In this document: one piece after another, positions 34,265-44,892 of the stretch
Numbering within the stretch: the first letter of the stretch is position 1
Layout: each line of letters begins with the position of its first letter
NCBI RefSeq assembly: GCF_000211475.1
Contig: NC_015474.1
Span: forward strand, 1,764,122 to 1,828,121
DNA from: Pyrococcus sp. NA2
Lineage (GTDB): Archaea > Methanobacteriota_B > Thermococci > Thermococcales > Thermococcaceae
Length of the DNA stretch: 64,000 nt
Reading direction: 5' to 3'
Translations under genes and position numbers: made by a program
Notes under the pieces: model-generated
Database searches by the model: none
The model's input: the letters and a program-made list of their open reading frames with translations, nothing else
Told to the model about the DNA's origin: nothing

Positions 34265-36615
34265 TGAAAAGAGGATTTCTGTTAAATTCCACAGTCATAA
34301 TTCTACTGATTCCATTAATTTTACTCGTAGCTACTTACGAAGATGTTTCATCATTTATAATTAAAAGTCAGGGAGAGAGAATACATATTAGGACTACTAA
34401 AGATGTAGTAGTCTTTCTAAACTTGGACTTTGAGAGAACTCTAGAGATCTCTGCAAAAAGAGCAATAGTAACTGTTGTTGATTATGTTTCTCTAACTGGG
34501 AACTTCATAGATCCTTCTTACAAGGTCAACAACACAATTGCAGATTTAATAAAAACTGGGAGATCCCCCTCAATCGCTGGATATAACCCAGACAGGATAA
34601 TGAAAGGACAAACAATTGGAAGTTGGCTTTCCAATGTAAGCTCCCTATTGAAGAGACAGGGGTATGAACTCCTTCCCGATATCAATACAATTTTAAGGAA
34701 CACTGAAATAAAAGTCGCTCCCTTAGATGCGTTTAGAGTTGTAGTAAAGGGTCGCATTCTGAATATAACAATTAGGGACAAGAGCGGGAAAATCGTTTAT
34801 TCCGGTCCAATACCTAGGGACAATGGATATATATATTCAATAGTTGATATTACAGAACTCGAAGATCCTTTATTCTCAGCAATGACGGGAGGAAGATATC
34901 ATAGATCGATTAGAGCCTGCAAATACAGTTACCCAAGCCTCGGGATGATTCCACTTACGGTAGCAAATGGTAGTGGAAGAGGCAGCAATGTTGTGATAGG
35001 CAAGTTTGGAATCGATCTACAGTACAACCTAACTCATATCTGGGATTCAATTGGAAATTACATAACGAACTTAACGATAAATGGGATAGAGGCAACGACT
35101 GATATGATAATAATGAATAGTAGTGACATGGGGGTTATAGTGTTTAACGGGAGCATTGGTACAACGGGATGGTGCTCCAACTATAAATACAGGATTAATG
35201 TCACAATTAGGAACAATTTAAACAAGAAGCTAGTAGACTTTCAAGTTCCAATATCCATTTCTATATCCTCGAAAGATATGCCTCTCACACCAAAGATAAA
35301 GGTTTACAATTCGGATTGTGTACAAATTCCATTCTGGGTGGAAAAGTGGATAAAGCAGGGAAATATGCTTAATGCCGTCATTTGGGTTAAGCTTAACTTA
35401 GTTCCAGGAGATAATATTATAAGCATATATTTTGATCCAGAAGCTCCAGAAAATTGGGGTAATCCTCAAGAAGTTTTCGAGTTCTATGATGACTTTGAAA
35501 CATGGGAAGACTGGAGTACCTATAAAAAAGGGAAAGTCACCCAATCTTCAGATGTTTCTTATTACGGACACTATAGTCTTAAGAAATATTCCAAGAACGA
35601 TCCGAATGGTGGATACAAGCTGATTGGTAAAGAGCTGGGGAGGGACATAATATTAGAGGGGTATGTTTATAGACCAAGAAACTGGGGAGGAGGATCTGCG
35701 GATAGAATAGGAATTGAAGATGATAACTTTAATGGATATTCAATCTTTGTTAGCCATACTAGGAATGTTATAAGAATTGATAAGAGAACAAATGGAAATC
35801 CCAGTAGCATTTTTGGATCCCAGGGACATTGGAATCCTCCTGAAGATGATTGGTACTTCTTTAGATTGATAATAGCTGATGATGCTATTATTTTGGAAAT
35901 CTACGATAAAGACAGCTCTTATAAGTATACTATCGGCGTCGGATATCTAATAAGGGTAAGGGCTTTAGATAACACATATTCTAGATTTGATAGGGTGGTC
36001 ATCCATGGTGGATATGTATATTATGTTGACTCTATAAGGATAAGGAAATATGCCACTCAAATGCCTACGGTATTCGTTTCCTCTAAAATTGAAACAATAC
36101 CTCAACTTTCTCAACCAACAATACCAGGAAGAGTTTATGATATTCAACCCCTCATTGCCTGTCTTCTCGACAATCGTTACTTTGCTATAAGAAATGGATG
36201 GTCATTCTTCGAACGACTAGAAGGGAGCAACAGAAACCATATAATCTACGAAAAATTAGCTAATGAAACCCAGGATGAACTAGGAATAACTTACAACGGG
36301 AGGCACTATCCAATAGGGTTGGTAAGTTTCATGATACCTCACGGTGCTTATGACAACAAGCTCCTTAATGTAATGGATATGTTAGGTATTTCCATCGAAG
36401 AAGGGGAGAGTAGCACCGATTATTACTTCCTACAATATTATTTCGGCAATGGAGTAAAAGTTGAAGGATATAGAGTATGGGGCATCTCCTATGGAGATTC
36501 TTCTTCTACAGGAAATCTTGAAAATATCCCATTCTTTATAGACCCAGAGACTGCAAAAGAGATATTTGGAATTCAAGGGGCCTGTGATTTATTATATGGG
36601 TATAATTGTTCATAA
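34264..36615 (+). CDS. large pilin-like surface protein 6 with DUF2341/concanavalin-like domain
   Basis: A 783-residue protein. A short basic start and a hydrophobic helix (MKRGFLLNSTVIILLIPLIL) give a pilin-like or uncleaved anchor. The middle (about 310-400) matches DUF2341, with WCSNYKYRINVTI, FQVPISISISSKD, VQIPFWVEKWIK and AVIWVKLNLVPGDN. A concanavalin/LamG-like domain follows (about 405-600). Such domains bind carbohydrate or protein ligands, so this is the best adhesin candidate in the cluster. ATG 34264 follows GGAGGG and overlaps the previous TAA by one base. It is the last gene of the cluster. Confidence 0.75.
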   Translation: MKRGFLLNSTVIILLIPLILLVATYEDVSSFIIKSQGERIHIRTTKDVVVFLNLDFERTLEISAKRAIVTVVDYVSLTGNFIDPSYKVNNTIADLIKTGRSPSIAGYNPDRIMKGQTIGSWLSNVSSLLKRQGYELLPDINTILRNTEIKVAPLDAFRVVVKGRILNITIRDKSGKIVYSGPIPRDNGYIYSIVDITELEDPLFSAMTGGRYHRSIRACKYSYPSLGMIPLTVANGSGRGSNVVIGKFGIDLQYNLTHIWDSIGNYITNLTINGIEATTDMIIMNSSDMGVIVFNGSIGTTGWCSNYKYRINVTIRNNLNKKLVDFQVPISISISSKDMPLTPKIKVYNSDCVQIPFWVEKWIKQGNMLNAVIWVKLNLVPGDNIISIYFDPEAPENWGNPQEVFEFYDDFETWEDWSTYKKGKVTQSSDVSYYGHYSLKKYSKNDPNGGYKLIGKELGRDIILEGYVYRPRNWGGGSADRIGIEDDNFNGYSIFVSHTRNVIRIDKRTNGNPSSIFGSQGHWNPPEDDWYFFRLIIADDAIILEIYDKDSSYKYTIGVGYLIRVRALDNTYSRFDRVVIHGGYVYYVDSIRIRKYATQMPTVFVSSKIETIPQLSQPTIPGRVYDIQPLIACLLDNRYFAIRNGWSFFERLEGSNRNHIIYEKLANETQDELGITYNGRHYPIGLVSFMIPHGAYDNKLLNVMDMLGISIEEGESSTDYYFLQYYFGNGVKVEGYRVWGISYGDSSSTGNLENIPFFIDPETAKEIFGIQGACDLLYGYNCS

Positions 36616-36617
36616 GA

Positions 36618-36893
36618 TTAATCTTCCCATACCTTCACTAAACCAAAAGAAGATAAAGAATATAGAATTAGGAGATAGATGGAAGTTATTGGTTCTTTTT
36701 CAAAGGTTTTAACACAACCAAAACCAATTCTTGGAATTAAAAGTTTCTCAACGTCATTAACTTTTGGATCAACTAGTACCTCATTGTCAAATATCTCTAA
36801 ATTAAATCCAAGTCCTAAACATATTCTATCTAGAAACCTTATCATATTATCCCATTTTGATATGTTTATTTTATAATATATTGTATAGCCCAA
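36618..36893 (-). CDS. small conserved-looking hypothetical protein
   Basis: A 91-residue product that I do not recognise. It starts at TTG 36893, preceded by GGTGG with a 4-base spacer. It begins MGYTIYYKINISKWDNMIRF and has a hydrophobic C-terminal segment (SIYLLILYSLSSFGLV). The gene is convergent with pilin-like gene 6 and ends 2 bases from it. The frame, ribosome binding site and tight packing support a real gene, but there is no family evidence. Confidence 0.5.
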   Translation of the reverse strand: MGYTIYYKINISKWDNMIRFLDRICLGLGFNLEIFDNEVLVDPKVNDVEKLLIPRIGFGCVKTFEKEPITSIYLLILYSLSSFGLVKVWED

Positions 36894-36946
36894 ACTACCA
36901 CCATATTTAGTAGAAAAATATGCTTAAAAATCTTTCCCTAAATTTG

Positions 36947-37006
36947 GATGTGATGATGAGTAAACCCGTTGCTGAACTGTGATGAGAGGATCGACTAGCT
37001 GAGTTT
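36947..37006 (+). ncRNA. C/D box guide sRNA (2'-O-methylation guide)
   Basis: All four boxes of an archaeal C/D sRNA are present with canonical spacing: C box ATGATGA (36953-36959), a 12-base guide, D' box CTGA (36972-36975), C' box GTGATGA (36979-36985), a 13-base guide, and D box CTGA (36999-37002). The spacing between D' and C' (3 bases) is typical of Pyrococcus. The guides would pair with CAACGGGTTTAC-like and CTAGTCGATCC-like targets in rRNA or tRNA, which I cannot check here. It lies in the 150-base gap ahead of the TDT transporter, and the downstream TTTAAAAG promoter element overlaps its 3' end. Confidence 0.8.
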
Positions 37007-37044
37007 AAAAGTAATTTTATATGTAATATCTTTCAGGTGAAAGC

Positions 37045-38064
37045 ATGGAGTTCATAAGGAAGTTCGCACCAAGTTGGTTTGCTAGCGTTATGGGAACTGG
37101 AGCATTGGCTTTAGTAAGCCTTGCATACTCAACCAAACTTCATCCTTTAAGAGAACTGGCAATAATCCTCACCTACCTGAACACGCTTGTATTCTTCCTC
37201 CTCTTAATCCCCTGGACACTTAGGTGGGTGATGTATAGGGAGGAGGCGATTAAAGACCTGAAGCACCCAATGTTGTGTCACTTCTATGGAACCATGGGAA
37301 TAGCAATGTTAGTTCTCTCAGCCGATTATCTCATGATACTTAAGAACGCCGAAGTTGCAAAGGTATTCTGGACAATTGGAACGGCTGTAACGATACTATT
37401 CTCTATTCTAATTCCATACCTTATGTTCATAGAGAAAGAGATTGATGTTAGGAATGTAACTCCTGCATGGTTCATTCCTCCAGTTGGGCTCATAGTAATT
37501 CCATTGGCAGGAGCTCCACTAATCAACGGTTTCTCTGGAATTGGTAAGGAAATAGCTTATCTAATCAACTACTTTGCATGGGGCTCAGGCTTCTTCCTGT
37601 ACTTAGCCCTCTTCGCTATAGTCATGTACCGCTTCATAATACACGAACCCCTTCCCTGCGGGATAGCACCTGCGATATGGATAAACCTTGGTCCAATAGG
37701 AGCTGGAACTTCAACGCTCTATGCCTTAATAAGGAACAGTGAATTCATAAAAGTGAAAGAACCTCTGCTCACTTTTGGCCTTGTATTCTGGGGATTTGGA
37801 ATTTGGTGGCTAACTATGGCAATACTGATGACGCTCTACTACATAAGGAGACTCAACCTTCCTTACAGCCTAGCCTGGTGGGCGTTCATATTTCCTCTGG
37901 GGGCCTACGTAAGTGCCACCCATAACGTTGGAGTGACGTTTGGCATTGAGGCCATAGATCCCCTTGGCTTTCTCCTATACTGGGTACTCTTAGCACTATG
38001 GCTAATAACGGGAGTGAAAACGTTGATCTCTATAGTTCCCCACAGAGCCTCGCGAAGTTCCTGA
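37045..38064 (+). CDS. TDT family (TehA/Mae1/SLAC1-like) membrane transporter
   Basis: A 339-residue integral membrane protein with about ten hydrophobic segments and the family's N-terminal [17 protein letters not shown] motif. TDT proteins transport C4-dicarboxylates, malate, sulfite or anions through a channel-like pore; tellurite resistance is one phenotype. The substrate cannot be inferred here. The ATG follows AGGTGAAAGC. A promoter with TTTAAAAG is at 37004-37012. The 3' end overlaps the convergent GMP synthase subunit A gene by 35 bases. Confidence 0.8.
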   Translation: MEFIRKFAPSWFASVMGTGALALVSLAYSTKLHPLRELAIILTYLNTLVFFLLLIPWTLRWVMYREEAIKDLKHPMLCHFYGTMGIAMLVLSADYLMILKNAEVAKVFWTIGTAVTILFSILIPYLMFIEKEIDVRNVTPAWFIPPVGLIVIPLAGAPLINGFSGIGKEIAYLINYFAWGSGFFLYLALFAIVMYRFIIHEPLPCGIAPAIWINLGPIGAGTSTLYALIRNSEFIKVKEPLLTFGLVFWGFGIWWLTMAILMTLYYIRRLNLPYSLAWWAFIFPLGAYVSATHNVGVTFGIEAIDPLGFLLYWVLLALWLITGVKTLISIVPHRASRSS

Positions 38065-38596
38065 GTATATCCTCTCCATGCTCCGTGTGAGCAACCTCAG
38101 GATGGAACTGAACACCATAAATCGGCAATTCCTCATGCTTCATAGCCTCTATTGGGCATGTTTCACTCCTCGCTAAAACCCTAAACTTTGGTGGAAGCTC
38201 CTTGACCTCGTCCATATGACTTTCCCAGACCCTCAACTTCTTCGGCAATCCCCTGAATATCTCATCTTCTTCAAGTATCTCAATCTCAACCAAACTGTAT
38301 TCAGCCTTCTCCCCCCTCCCGACCTTTCCACCAAAGAATCTAGCTATCAGCTGATGACCTAGGCATATGCCAAGTATAGGGACGTTGAACTCATCGTAGT
38401 GCTCTAAAACCTTTTCGCAGTTGCCAGTGTTCTCTAAGCTTGGGCCTCCCGAGAATATTATCCCGCTCGGCTTCATGGCCTTTATCTCTTCCAGGGGAGT
38501 CGTGTTTGGAATTATCTTAGACTCGACGCCTATGTATCTAAGTGTTCTCCATATCCTGTGCACGTATTGGCCACCGTTGTCCATTATAACTATCAT
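38030..38596 (-). CDS. guaAA: GMP synthase subunit A (glutamine amidotransferase)
   Basis: A 188-residue class I glutamine amidotransferase, the first subunit of the archaeal two-subunit GMP synthase. The nucleophile is in GICLGHQ (about residues 78-84) and the His-Glu pair is in [14 protein letters not shown]. It generates ammonia from glutamine for amination of XMP by the B subunit, whose gene starts upstream in the same direction (10-base gap). The neighbouring purP gene completes a purine operon. Its 3' end overlaps the TDT transporter gene. Confidence 0.95.
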   Translation of the reverse strand: MIVIMDNGGQYVHRIWRTLRYIGVESKIIPNTTPLEEIKAMKPSGIIFSGGPSLENTGNCEKVLEHYDEFNVPILGICLGHQLIARFFGGKVGRGEKAEYSLVEIEILEEDEIFRGLPKKLRVWESHMDEVKELPPKFRVLARSETCPIEAMKHEELPIYGVQFHPEVAHTEHGEDILRNFARLCGEL

Positions 38597-38606
38597 CGGA
38601 TCACCC

Positions 38607-39533
38607 CTATTCGAACTCTATCGTTGCCGGGGGCTTGTTAGTTATGTCATAGAGAACTCTCCCAACCTCAGGAATCTCACTCGTTATCCTAAAAGCTATC
38701 CTCTGGAGAACCTCCCAAGGAACGTTCATCGCGTTTGCCGTCATTCCATCAGTGCTCTCAACTATTCTAACGGCTATAGTTTCCTTGTAAGCCCTAATGT
38801 CTCCCTGGACGCCAACCGTCTTGACGCCCAGGAGAACGGCAAAAGCCTGCCATGGTCTAAGCCCAGCCTTCTCAACCTCCTCCTCGACTATAGCATTTGC
38901 CTCTCTAACTATTCTGATCTTCTCAGGGGTCACCTCTCCTATGACTCTTACGGCTAAACCCGGCCCAGGGAATGGCATCCTGTTGTATATCTTCTCCGGG
39001 AGCCCCAGAAACTTCGCAAGCTCCCTTACCTCATCCTTGTAGAGATCCCTCAAGGGCTCTATTAGTTTAAGGTTAAGTCTCTCTGGAAGGCCTCCAACGT
39101 TATGGTGGCTCTTAATCTTTCCCTGGCTCTCTATCCAATCAGGGGCTATAGTTCCTTGTATTAAGTATTCCGCCCCTATCTCTCTCGCAACCTCCTCGAA
39201 CACCTCTATGAACACCCTTCCTATTATCTTCCTCTTCTCCTCTGGATCGGTAACCCCTTTCAAGGCCGAGAAGAACCTATCCTGGGCGTCAACGTAGTGA
39301 AGGTTCATTCCAAACTCATCCCTGAAGGTTTTAACCACGAACTCTGGTTCGCCTTTCCTTAAAAAGCCAGTGTTTACGAAAACAGCATGCAATCTATCTC
39401 CTATGGCCTTATACGCCAAAACAGCTGCCGTTGAACTGTCGACTCCTCCCGAAAGTGCTATGATCGCTTTGGAATTTCCAACGGTTTCCCTTATCTCCCT
39501 AACCTTCTCCTCAACGAATTTACCCCAATCCAT
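38607..39533 (-). CDS. guaAB: GMP synthase subunit B (ATP pyrophosphatase)
   Basis: A 308-residue PP-loop ATPase that adenylates XMP and uses ammonia from subunit A to form GMP. The PP-loop is [11 protein letters not shown] (about 26-36), and the dimerisation domain ends in the conserved [10 protein letters not shown]. In bacteria both domains are fused; the split form is typical of archaea. It begins one base after purP and is followed by guaAA, so purP-guaAB-guaAA is one operon. Confidence 0.95.
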   Translation of the reverse strand: MDWGKFVEEKVREIRETVGNSKAIIALSGGVDSSTAAVLAYKAIGDRLHAVFVNTGFLRKGEPEFVVKTFRDEFGMNLHYVDAQDRFFSALKGVTDPEEKRKIIGRVFIEVFEEVAREIGAEYLIQGTIAPDWIESQGKIKSHHNVGGLPERLNLKLIEPLRDLYKDEVRELAKFLGLPEKIYNRMPFPGPGLAVRVIGEVTPEKIRIVREANAIVEEEVEKAGLRPWQAFAVLLGVKTVGVQGDIRAYKETIAVRIVESTDGMTANAMNVPWEVLQRIAFRITSEIPEVGRVLYDITNKPPATIEFE

Positions 39534-39534
39534 A

Positions 39535-40601
<1,067 letters not shown>

Positions 40602-40613
40602 GAATAACCAGGA

Positions 40614-42599
40614 CTAGTGTTTTAACTTGGAGATTCTTGCGGCAGAGAATTTCAGCTCTGGAGTTCCGGCCTTATTGAGGGCATCATTTGTCAACAAGTT
40701 GGCATCGAAGTGGAATGGAACAACTATAACTCCCTCCCTAACCTTAGCTATCTTAGCCCTTAGAACTATTGAGCCCCTTCTCGTTTCAACTTTGACTGGG
40801 TCCCCATCCTTTATTCCATATTTTCTTGCATCTTCCTCACTTATGTAAACCACCGGCTCATCCATTAGCTTAACCAGCGAGGGGCTCCTCATGGTCATTT
40901 CACCCGTGTTATAGTGACTTATCACCCTAACAGTTGTCAAAATAAGCGGATAATCACCATTTGGTTGTTCCCAGGGAGTTATCTGCTCCACAGCAATCAA
41001 TCTGGCCTTTCCATCAGGGGTTTGGAACCTTATCGTGTGAAGCCTCTTGTAAGGAATTATTATTCCCTCTGAATTTTTAAGATCCTCAGCTCTCATTCCA
41101 GAAAGTTCGGGAAATAGTCTAAAATATTCCTCCGTTATCTCTTCAACCGAGGTGTAGTTAAATCCTGGAAGGTTGAGAGATCTACCGAGCATCGTCAGTA
41201 TCTCCCAATCTGGCCTTGCTTCGCCAGGAGGGTCACAGACCTTTTCGCTCCACTGAATCCTCCTCTCACTGTTCATGTAGCTCCCCTCTTTTTCACAGAA
41301 GGCCGCAGCGGGTAAAACATAGTGAGCAAACCTTGCAGTTCTCGTCAGAAATATGTCCTGAACAACGAGTAGCTCGAGCTTTTGAAGGGCTTTTCTAACC
41401 TTGAGGACATTCGCCTCACTAACGGCTGGATTCTCGCCAACTATGTATAGGGCCTTCAAATCACCACTCAATATTGCATCCCAAAGCTCAGTCAAGTAAA
41501 GTCCCCTCTCGGTTGGGAGATCATCTACACCCCAGAGTTCAGCAACTCTCCTTCTAAAGCTCGAATCACTCAACGGAACATAGCCCGGTAGGAACTCACT
41601 TAGGGCTCCCATGTACGCCGCTCCTTGGACATTGTTCTGACCTCTCATTGGGTAAAGGCCACCTCTCTCCCCTATGTATCCGAGGAGCAGGGCTATATCT
41701 ATCAATGCTATGACGTTTTCAACGCCTGAGACGTGCTGAGTCAATCCCATCCCCCACATTATTGCACCGCTTCCAGCTTTGGCGAACTCCCTTGCAACTT
41801 TCCTTATTAACTCGGCATCAATTCCAGTGACCTTCTCAGCGTACTCCGGAGTGTACTTCCTGACGGCCATTCTAATCTCAGAGAACCCCGTTGTTCTCGT
41901 CCTAACGAAGTCCCTGTTGTAAAGTCCTTCGGATATTATAACGTTCATCATTGCGTTTGCAAGTGTTATGTCCGTTCCTGGTCTTGTAATCAACTTGTAA
42001 TCCGCGAGATTCATCGTCCTTGTTTCCCTAACGTCGATGACGATTATCTTAGCTCCTTTTCTCTTGGCCTTAACTATGTAATCCATGACAACTGGATGGG
42101 TCTCCGCTGGATTGTATCCCCAGATCATTATCGCGTTGAAATTCTCAAGATCAGAGTAAGGGTTCGTCTGAACACCGGCTCCAACCGTCATTTTGAGGGC
42201 ATGAACACTTGCCTCATGGCACAATCTCGCACAGTTATCTATATTATTGGTTCCGAAGAGGCGAGCGATCTTTTGAAGCAGGTAGTTTTCTTCATTTGAA
42301 ACCTTCGAGGATGCTATGAACGCGACGGCATCGGGCCCGTATTCATCTCTTATCCTAAGCAACTCCCTGGATATCTCACCAATCGCCTCCCTCCAGGATA
42401 TCTTAACGAAGTCATCCCCAACCCTCTTCAAAGGAACCGTCAATCTATCCTTGGAGAAGACGAACTCCAAGGCATGCAAACCTTTAGGGCACAGCTTACC
42501 TCTGTTGGGCTCTCCTTTGTAAGGTCTCACCCTAAGGGTCTTGGGATCTATGAGTAGGTTACATCCAAAACCACAGTAGGGACAAACAACCCTTTTCAC
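40614..42599 (-). CDS. formate dehydrogenase alpha subunit-like Mo/W-bis-pterin oxidoreductase
   Basis: A 661-residue member of the DMSO reductase superfamily. The N-terminal [4Fe-4S] cysteines are C6, C9, C13 (CPYCGFGC) and C37 (KLCPKG). The metal-ligand position of formate dehydrogenases is occupied by cysteine (C127 in NCARLCHEASV), not selenocysteine. GYNPAETHPV and the C-terminal SHYNTGEMTMRS blocks bind the pterins. In Pyrococcus the metal is probably tungsten. GTG 42599 follows GGTGG; an ATG 66 bases upstream would add an unrelated N-terminal extension. No electron-transfer subunit is adjacent. It lies between pdxT and purP on the same strand. Confidence 0.85.
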   Translation of the reverse strand: MKRVVCPYCGFGCNLLIDPKTLRVRPYKGEPNRGKLCPKGLHALEFVFSKDRLTVPLKRVGDDFVKISWREAIGEISRELLRIRDEYGPDAVAFIASSKVSNEENYLLQKIARLFGTNNIDNCARLCHEASVHALKMTVGAGVQTNPYSDLENFNAIMIWGYNPAETHPVVMDYIVKAKRKGAKIIVIDVRETRTMNLADYKLITRPGTDITLANAMMNVIISEGLYNRDFVRTRTTGFSEIRMAVRKYTPEYAEKVTGIDAELIRKVAREFAKAGSGAIMWGMGLTQHVSGVENVIALIDIALLLGYIGERGGLYPMRGQNNVQGAAYMGALSEFLPGYVPLSDSSFRRRVAELWGVDDLPTERGLYLTELWDAILSGDLKALYIVGENPAVSEANVLKVRKALQKLELLVVQDIFLTRTARFAHYVLPAAAFCEKEGSYMNSERRIQWSEKVCDPPGEARPDWEILTMLGRSLNLPGFNYTSVEEITEEYFRLFPELSGMRAEDLKNSEGIIIPYKRLHTIRFQTPDGKARLIAVEQITPWEQPNGDYPLILTTVRVISHYNTGEMTMRSPSLVKLMDEPVVYISEEDARKYGIKDGDPVKVETRRGSIVLRAKIAKVREGVIVVPFHFDANLLTNDALNKAGTPELKFSAARISKLKH

Positions 42600-42671
42600 C
42601 CTACCACCAATAAACATGAAGATGTCAAAAATATAAAGATTTTTGGACAGAATTGACCAGTTCATGTAAAA

Positions 42672-43259
42672 TCAGATTTTGGCCAGGAAATACTCGTGGA
42701 TCCTCGTGTCATCCGTTAACTCGGGATGGAACTCCAGGCCAATTATGTTGTCCTGCTCGACTCCAACCACCCTATCCTCGAGCCAAGCTAGAGGTTTGAC
42801 TTTCTCGCTCAAAAGTTCCACTATCCTTGGAGCTCTTATGAAAACTCCGATGAACGGTTCATCGTCGAAGGCAAGCTTTATTGGAGCTTCAAAGCTGTCA
42901 ACTTGTCTTCCATAGGCGTTTCTATTTACTTTAACGTCCAACACCTCTAAAAACCTCTGCTCTGGAGTTGCTCCAAGAACTTCCTTGGATAGCATAATCA
43001 AACCTGCACATGTTCCCATGACTGGAAGACCATCCTCTATCATCTTCTTAAGCGGATCGAATAGTCCAGTTCTCTGCATTAGCCTTGATATTGTTGTGCT
43101 CTCTCCACCAGGGATTATCACAGCACTGATATCCTTGAGCTGTTCAGGTTTCTTAAGCCAAACTGCATCTCCGGAAATCCCTGATCTTTCCATTGCCCTC
43201 TTAACAGCCTCGATATGCTCGCTTACGTCACCCTGTAACCCAATGACTCCAACCTTCAT
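42672..43259 (-). CDS. pdxT: pyridoxal 5'-phosphate synthase glutaminase subunit PdxT
   Basis: A 195-residue class I glutamine amidotransferase (SNO/YaaE family). It has the N-terminal KVGVIGLQGDVSEH, the nucleophile in MGTCAGLIML (about residues 79-88), and the His-Glu pair in GLEFHPELT. It supplies ammonia to PdxS for de novo synthesis of PLP. A GGAGGT site precedes the ATG. The pdxS gene lies 30 bases upstream on the same strand. Confidence 0.95.
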   Translation of the reverse strand: MKVGVIGLQGDVSEHIEAVKRAMERSGISGDAVWLKKPEQLKDISAVIIPGGESTTISRLMQRTGLFDPLKKMIEDGLPVMGTCAGLIMLSKEVLGATPEQRFLEVLDVKVNRNAYGRQVDSFEAPIKLAFDDEPFIGVFIRAPRIVELLSEKVKPLAWLEDRVVGVEQDNIIGLEFHPELTDDTRIHEYFLAKI

Positions 43260-43289
43260 CCCTATACCTCCAGGAAAAAAGAAAGGAAA

Positions 43290-44297
43290 TTAAACGCCCC
43301 TCTCCTCCATCCTAACCTGGAGCTCCTCTATTGCCTGTCCCCTCATTGGTTCACCTATCTCCCTGCTTATTTCAGCGAGGACATCTGGTTCATCCCAGTG
43401 ATTAACTGCCTCGACTATTGCCCTCGCCATCTTTGGTGGGTTCGAGCTCTTGAAGATTCCAGAACCTACGAACACTCCATCCATTCCCATCGCCATCATC
43501 AAGGCTGCATCCGCTGGAGTTGCAACTCCACCCGCTGCAAAGTTAACCACCGGCAACCTTCCAAGCTTCTTTATTTCCAATAGTATCTTGTATATTCCCT
43601 CGACTATCTCCCTGTAAGTGAAGCCCTCATATATTGGTTCGTTCTCAAGAACCCTCTTTGGAAGGCCACTGATCTCCTTAACGCTGAACGCGAGCCTAAG
43701 GTAGGGCTCGGCGAACTTCTCAGCAACTCCGTATATTTCATCATCAGTCATCCTCTGGATTAGCCTTATGTTCTCGTTAACTAACCTTACGTGCCTAACG
43801 GCCTCAACTATGTTTCCAGTTCCTGCCTCTCCCTTCGTCCTTATCATCGCTGCGCCTTCCCAGATCCTTCTGACTGCCTCTCCCAAGTTCCTTGCTCCAC
43901 AGACAAACGGAGCAGTGAACTTCTTCTTGTATATGTGGAAGAATGGATCCGCTGGTGTTAGAACCTCGCTTTCATCTATCATATCAACGCCCAAAGCTTC
44001 CAGAATCCTTGCCTCCGCCTCATGTCCAATTCTGCACTTGGCCATCACGGGAATCGTCACGGCATCCATGATCTCCTGTATCTTCTCAACAGGAGCCATC
44101 CTGGCAACTCCACCAGCCTTCCTTATATCCGCTGGAACCTTGTGGAGGGCCATCACAGCTACGGCACCAGCTTCCTCAGCTATCCTCGCCTGCTCTGCAT
44201 TCGTGACATCCATAATGACTCCGCCCTTAACCATCTTTGCAAATCCCCTCTTGAGCCTCTCAGTTCCCTTCTCCATTATTATTTTCAACTTGTCCAT
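43290..44297 (-). CDS. pdxS: pyridoxal 5'-phosphate synthase subunit PdxS
   Basis: A 335-residue PdxS (SNZ/YaaD) that makes PLP from ribose 5-phosphate, glyceraldehyde 3-phosphate and ammonia. It has [32 protein letters not shown], the [18 protein letters not shown] active-site stretch with its lysines, and [17 protein letters not shown]. It is about 40 residues longer than the usual bacterial form because of an insertion around residues 205-245 ([20 protein letters not shown]), a known feature of Pyrococcus enzymes. ATG 44297 follows GAGGTGAT with a 4-base spacer. A TATA-like TTTATATTAA element is about 55 bases upstream on the minus strand. Confidence 0.95.
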   Translation of the reverse strand: MDKLKIIMEKGTERLKRGFAKMVKGGVIMDVTNAEQARIAEEAGAVAVMALHKVPADIRKAGGVARMAPVEKIQEIMDAVTIPVMAKCRIGHEAEARILEALGVDMIDESEVLTPADPFFHIYKKKFTAPFVCGARNLGEAVRRIWEGAAMIRTKGEAGTGNIVEAVRHVRLVNENIRLIQRMTDDEIYGVAEKFAEPYLRLAFSVKEISGLPKRVLENEPIYEGFTYREIVEGIYKILLEIKKLGRLPVVNFAAGGVATPADAALMMAMGMDGVFVGSGIFKSSNPPKMARAIVEAVNHWDEPDVLAEISREIGEPMRGQAIEELQVRMEERGV

Positions 44298-44400
44298 GGC
44301 CATCACCTCAAGTAGAGCCTTTCAACTTAATATCAAGCTAAAACTTAATATAAAGCTTTTCCTTGATAACTTGACAGCCATGAAAAAACAAGAGCAAGGC

Positions 44401-44664
44401 TCAAGTTAGGAGAGCATTCAGCGCCACCAAGATTAAGTACACTGCTACAGAGCCCCATCCAAATTTTACTATCCTCATGAAATCGGGCTCTGGAGGGGAA
44501 GCCATGACGTAGAGGTAGAAGAAAAGCGGAGGTATCGTAGCTAGTAGGTAGAATATTAGCCCTTCGATTTCAATTAATCCCAGGATACTCAGCAAGACGA
44601 GGAAGTTAAACATCCAAATTATCATGACAAAAGTCCAGAACACATTCCTCTTCGTGATTCTCAT
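44401..44664 (-). CDS. small membrane protein of the SpoIIM-array, PPEPDF family (copy A1)
   Basis: An 87-residue protein with about three hydrophobic segments. The pattern TKRNVFWTFVMIIWMFN, a central ILGLIEIE turn, then MASPPEPDF and a last helix recurs in two further genes at 45996-46253 and 51057-51332. GGAGGGG precedes the ATG. It is the last gene of the minus-strand array and lies about 100 bases from the pdxS start. Function is unknown; an immunity or accessory role in the array is speculation. Confidence 0.6.
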   Translation of the reverse strand: MRITKRNVFWTFVMIIWMFNFLVLLSILGLIEIEGLIFYLLATIPPLFFYLYVMASPPEPDFMRIVKFGWGSVAVYLILVALNALLT

Positions 44665-44688
44665 ATCACTCCCCTCCTACCTACCCTA

Positions 44689-44892
44689 TCAATATCTTCT
44701 CGCATAATGTTTCAATATGATGACGCTTCCAAGCGAATGAAAAGTCAAGACTGGAATTAGTGTCATCAGGGCAACTTTTGCCATGTCTTCAGGGGTATAA
44801 CCCTTGATCCTCGTTAGATATAAGAAGATTGAGATAGCCATGACCAGACTAATCGTATAAAGCACTAAAAACGCTTTTTTCTCTTCTTTCAT
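44689..44892 (-). CDS. small membrane protein of the SpoIIM-array (copy B1)
   Basis: A 67-residue protein with two hydrophobic helices (FLVLYTISLVMAISIFLYL and MTLIPVLTFHSLGSVIILKH) joined by a charged RIKGYTPEDM loop. GGTGAAGG precedes its ATG, which overlaps the end of the upstream 121-residue gene by 4 bases. A decayed copy that keeps KGY and IILKHYG lies at 45750-45948. No known family is recognised. Confidence 0.6.
   Translation of the reverse strand: MKEEKKAFLVLYTISLVMAISIFLYLTRIKGYTPEDMAKVALMTLIPVLTFHSLGSVIILKHYARRY

Noticed and set aside
42600-42665. Longer start of the formate dehydrogenase-like gene at 42665
   Set aside because: The extra 22 residues are hydrophobic and unlike a Tat signal, and GTG 42599 has a well-placed GGTGG and begins right at the iron-sulfur domain.
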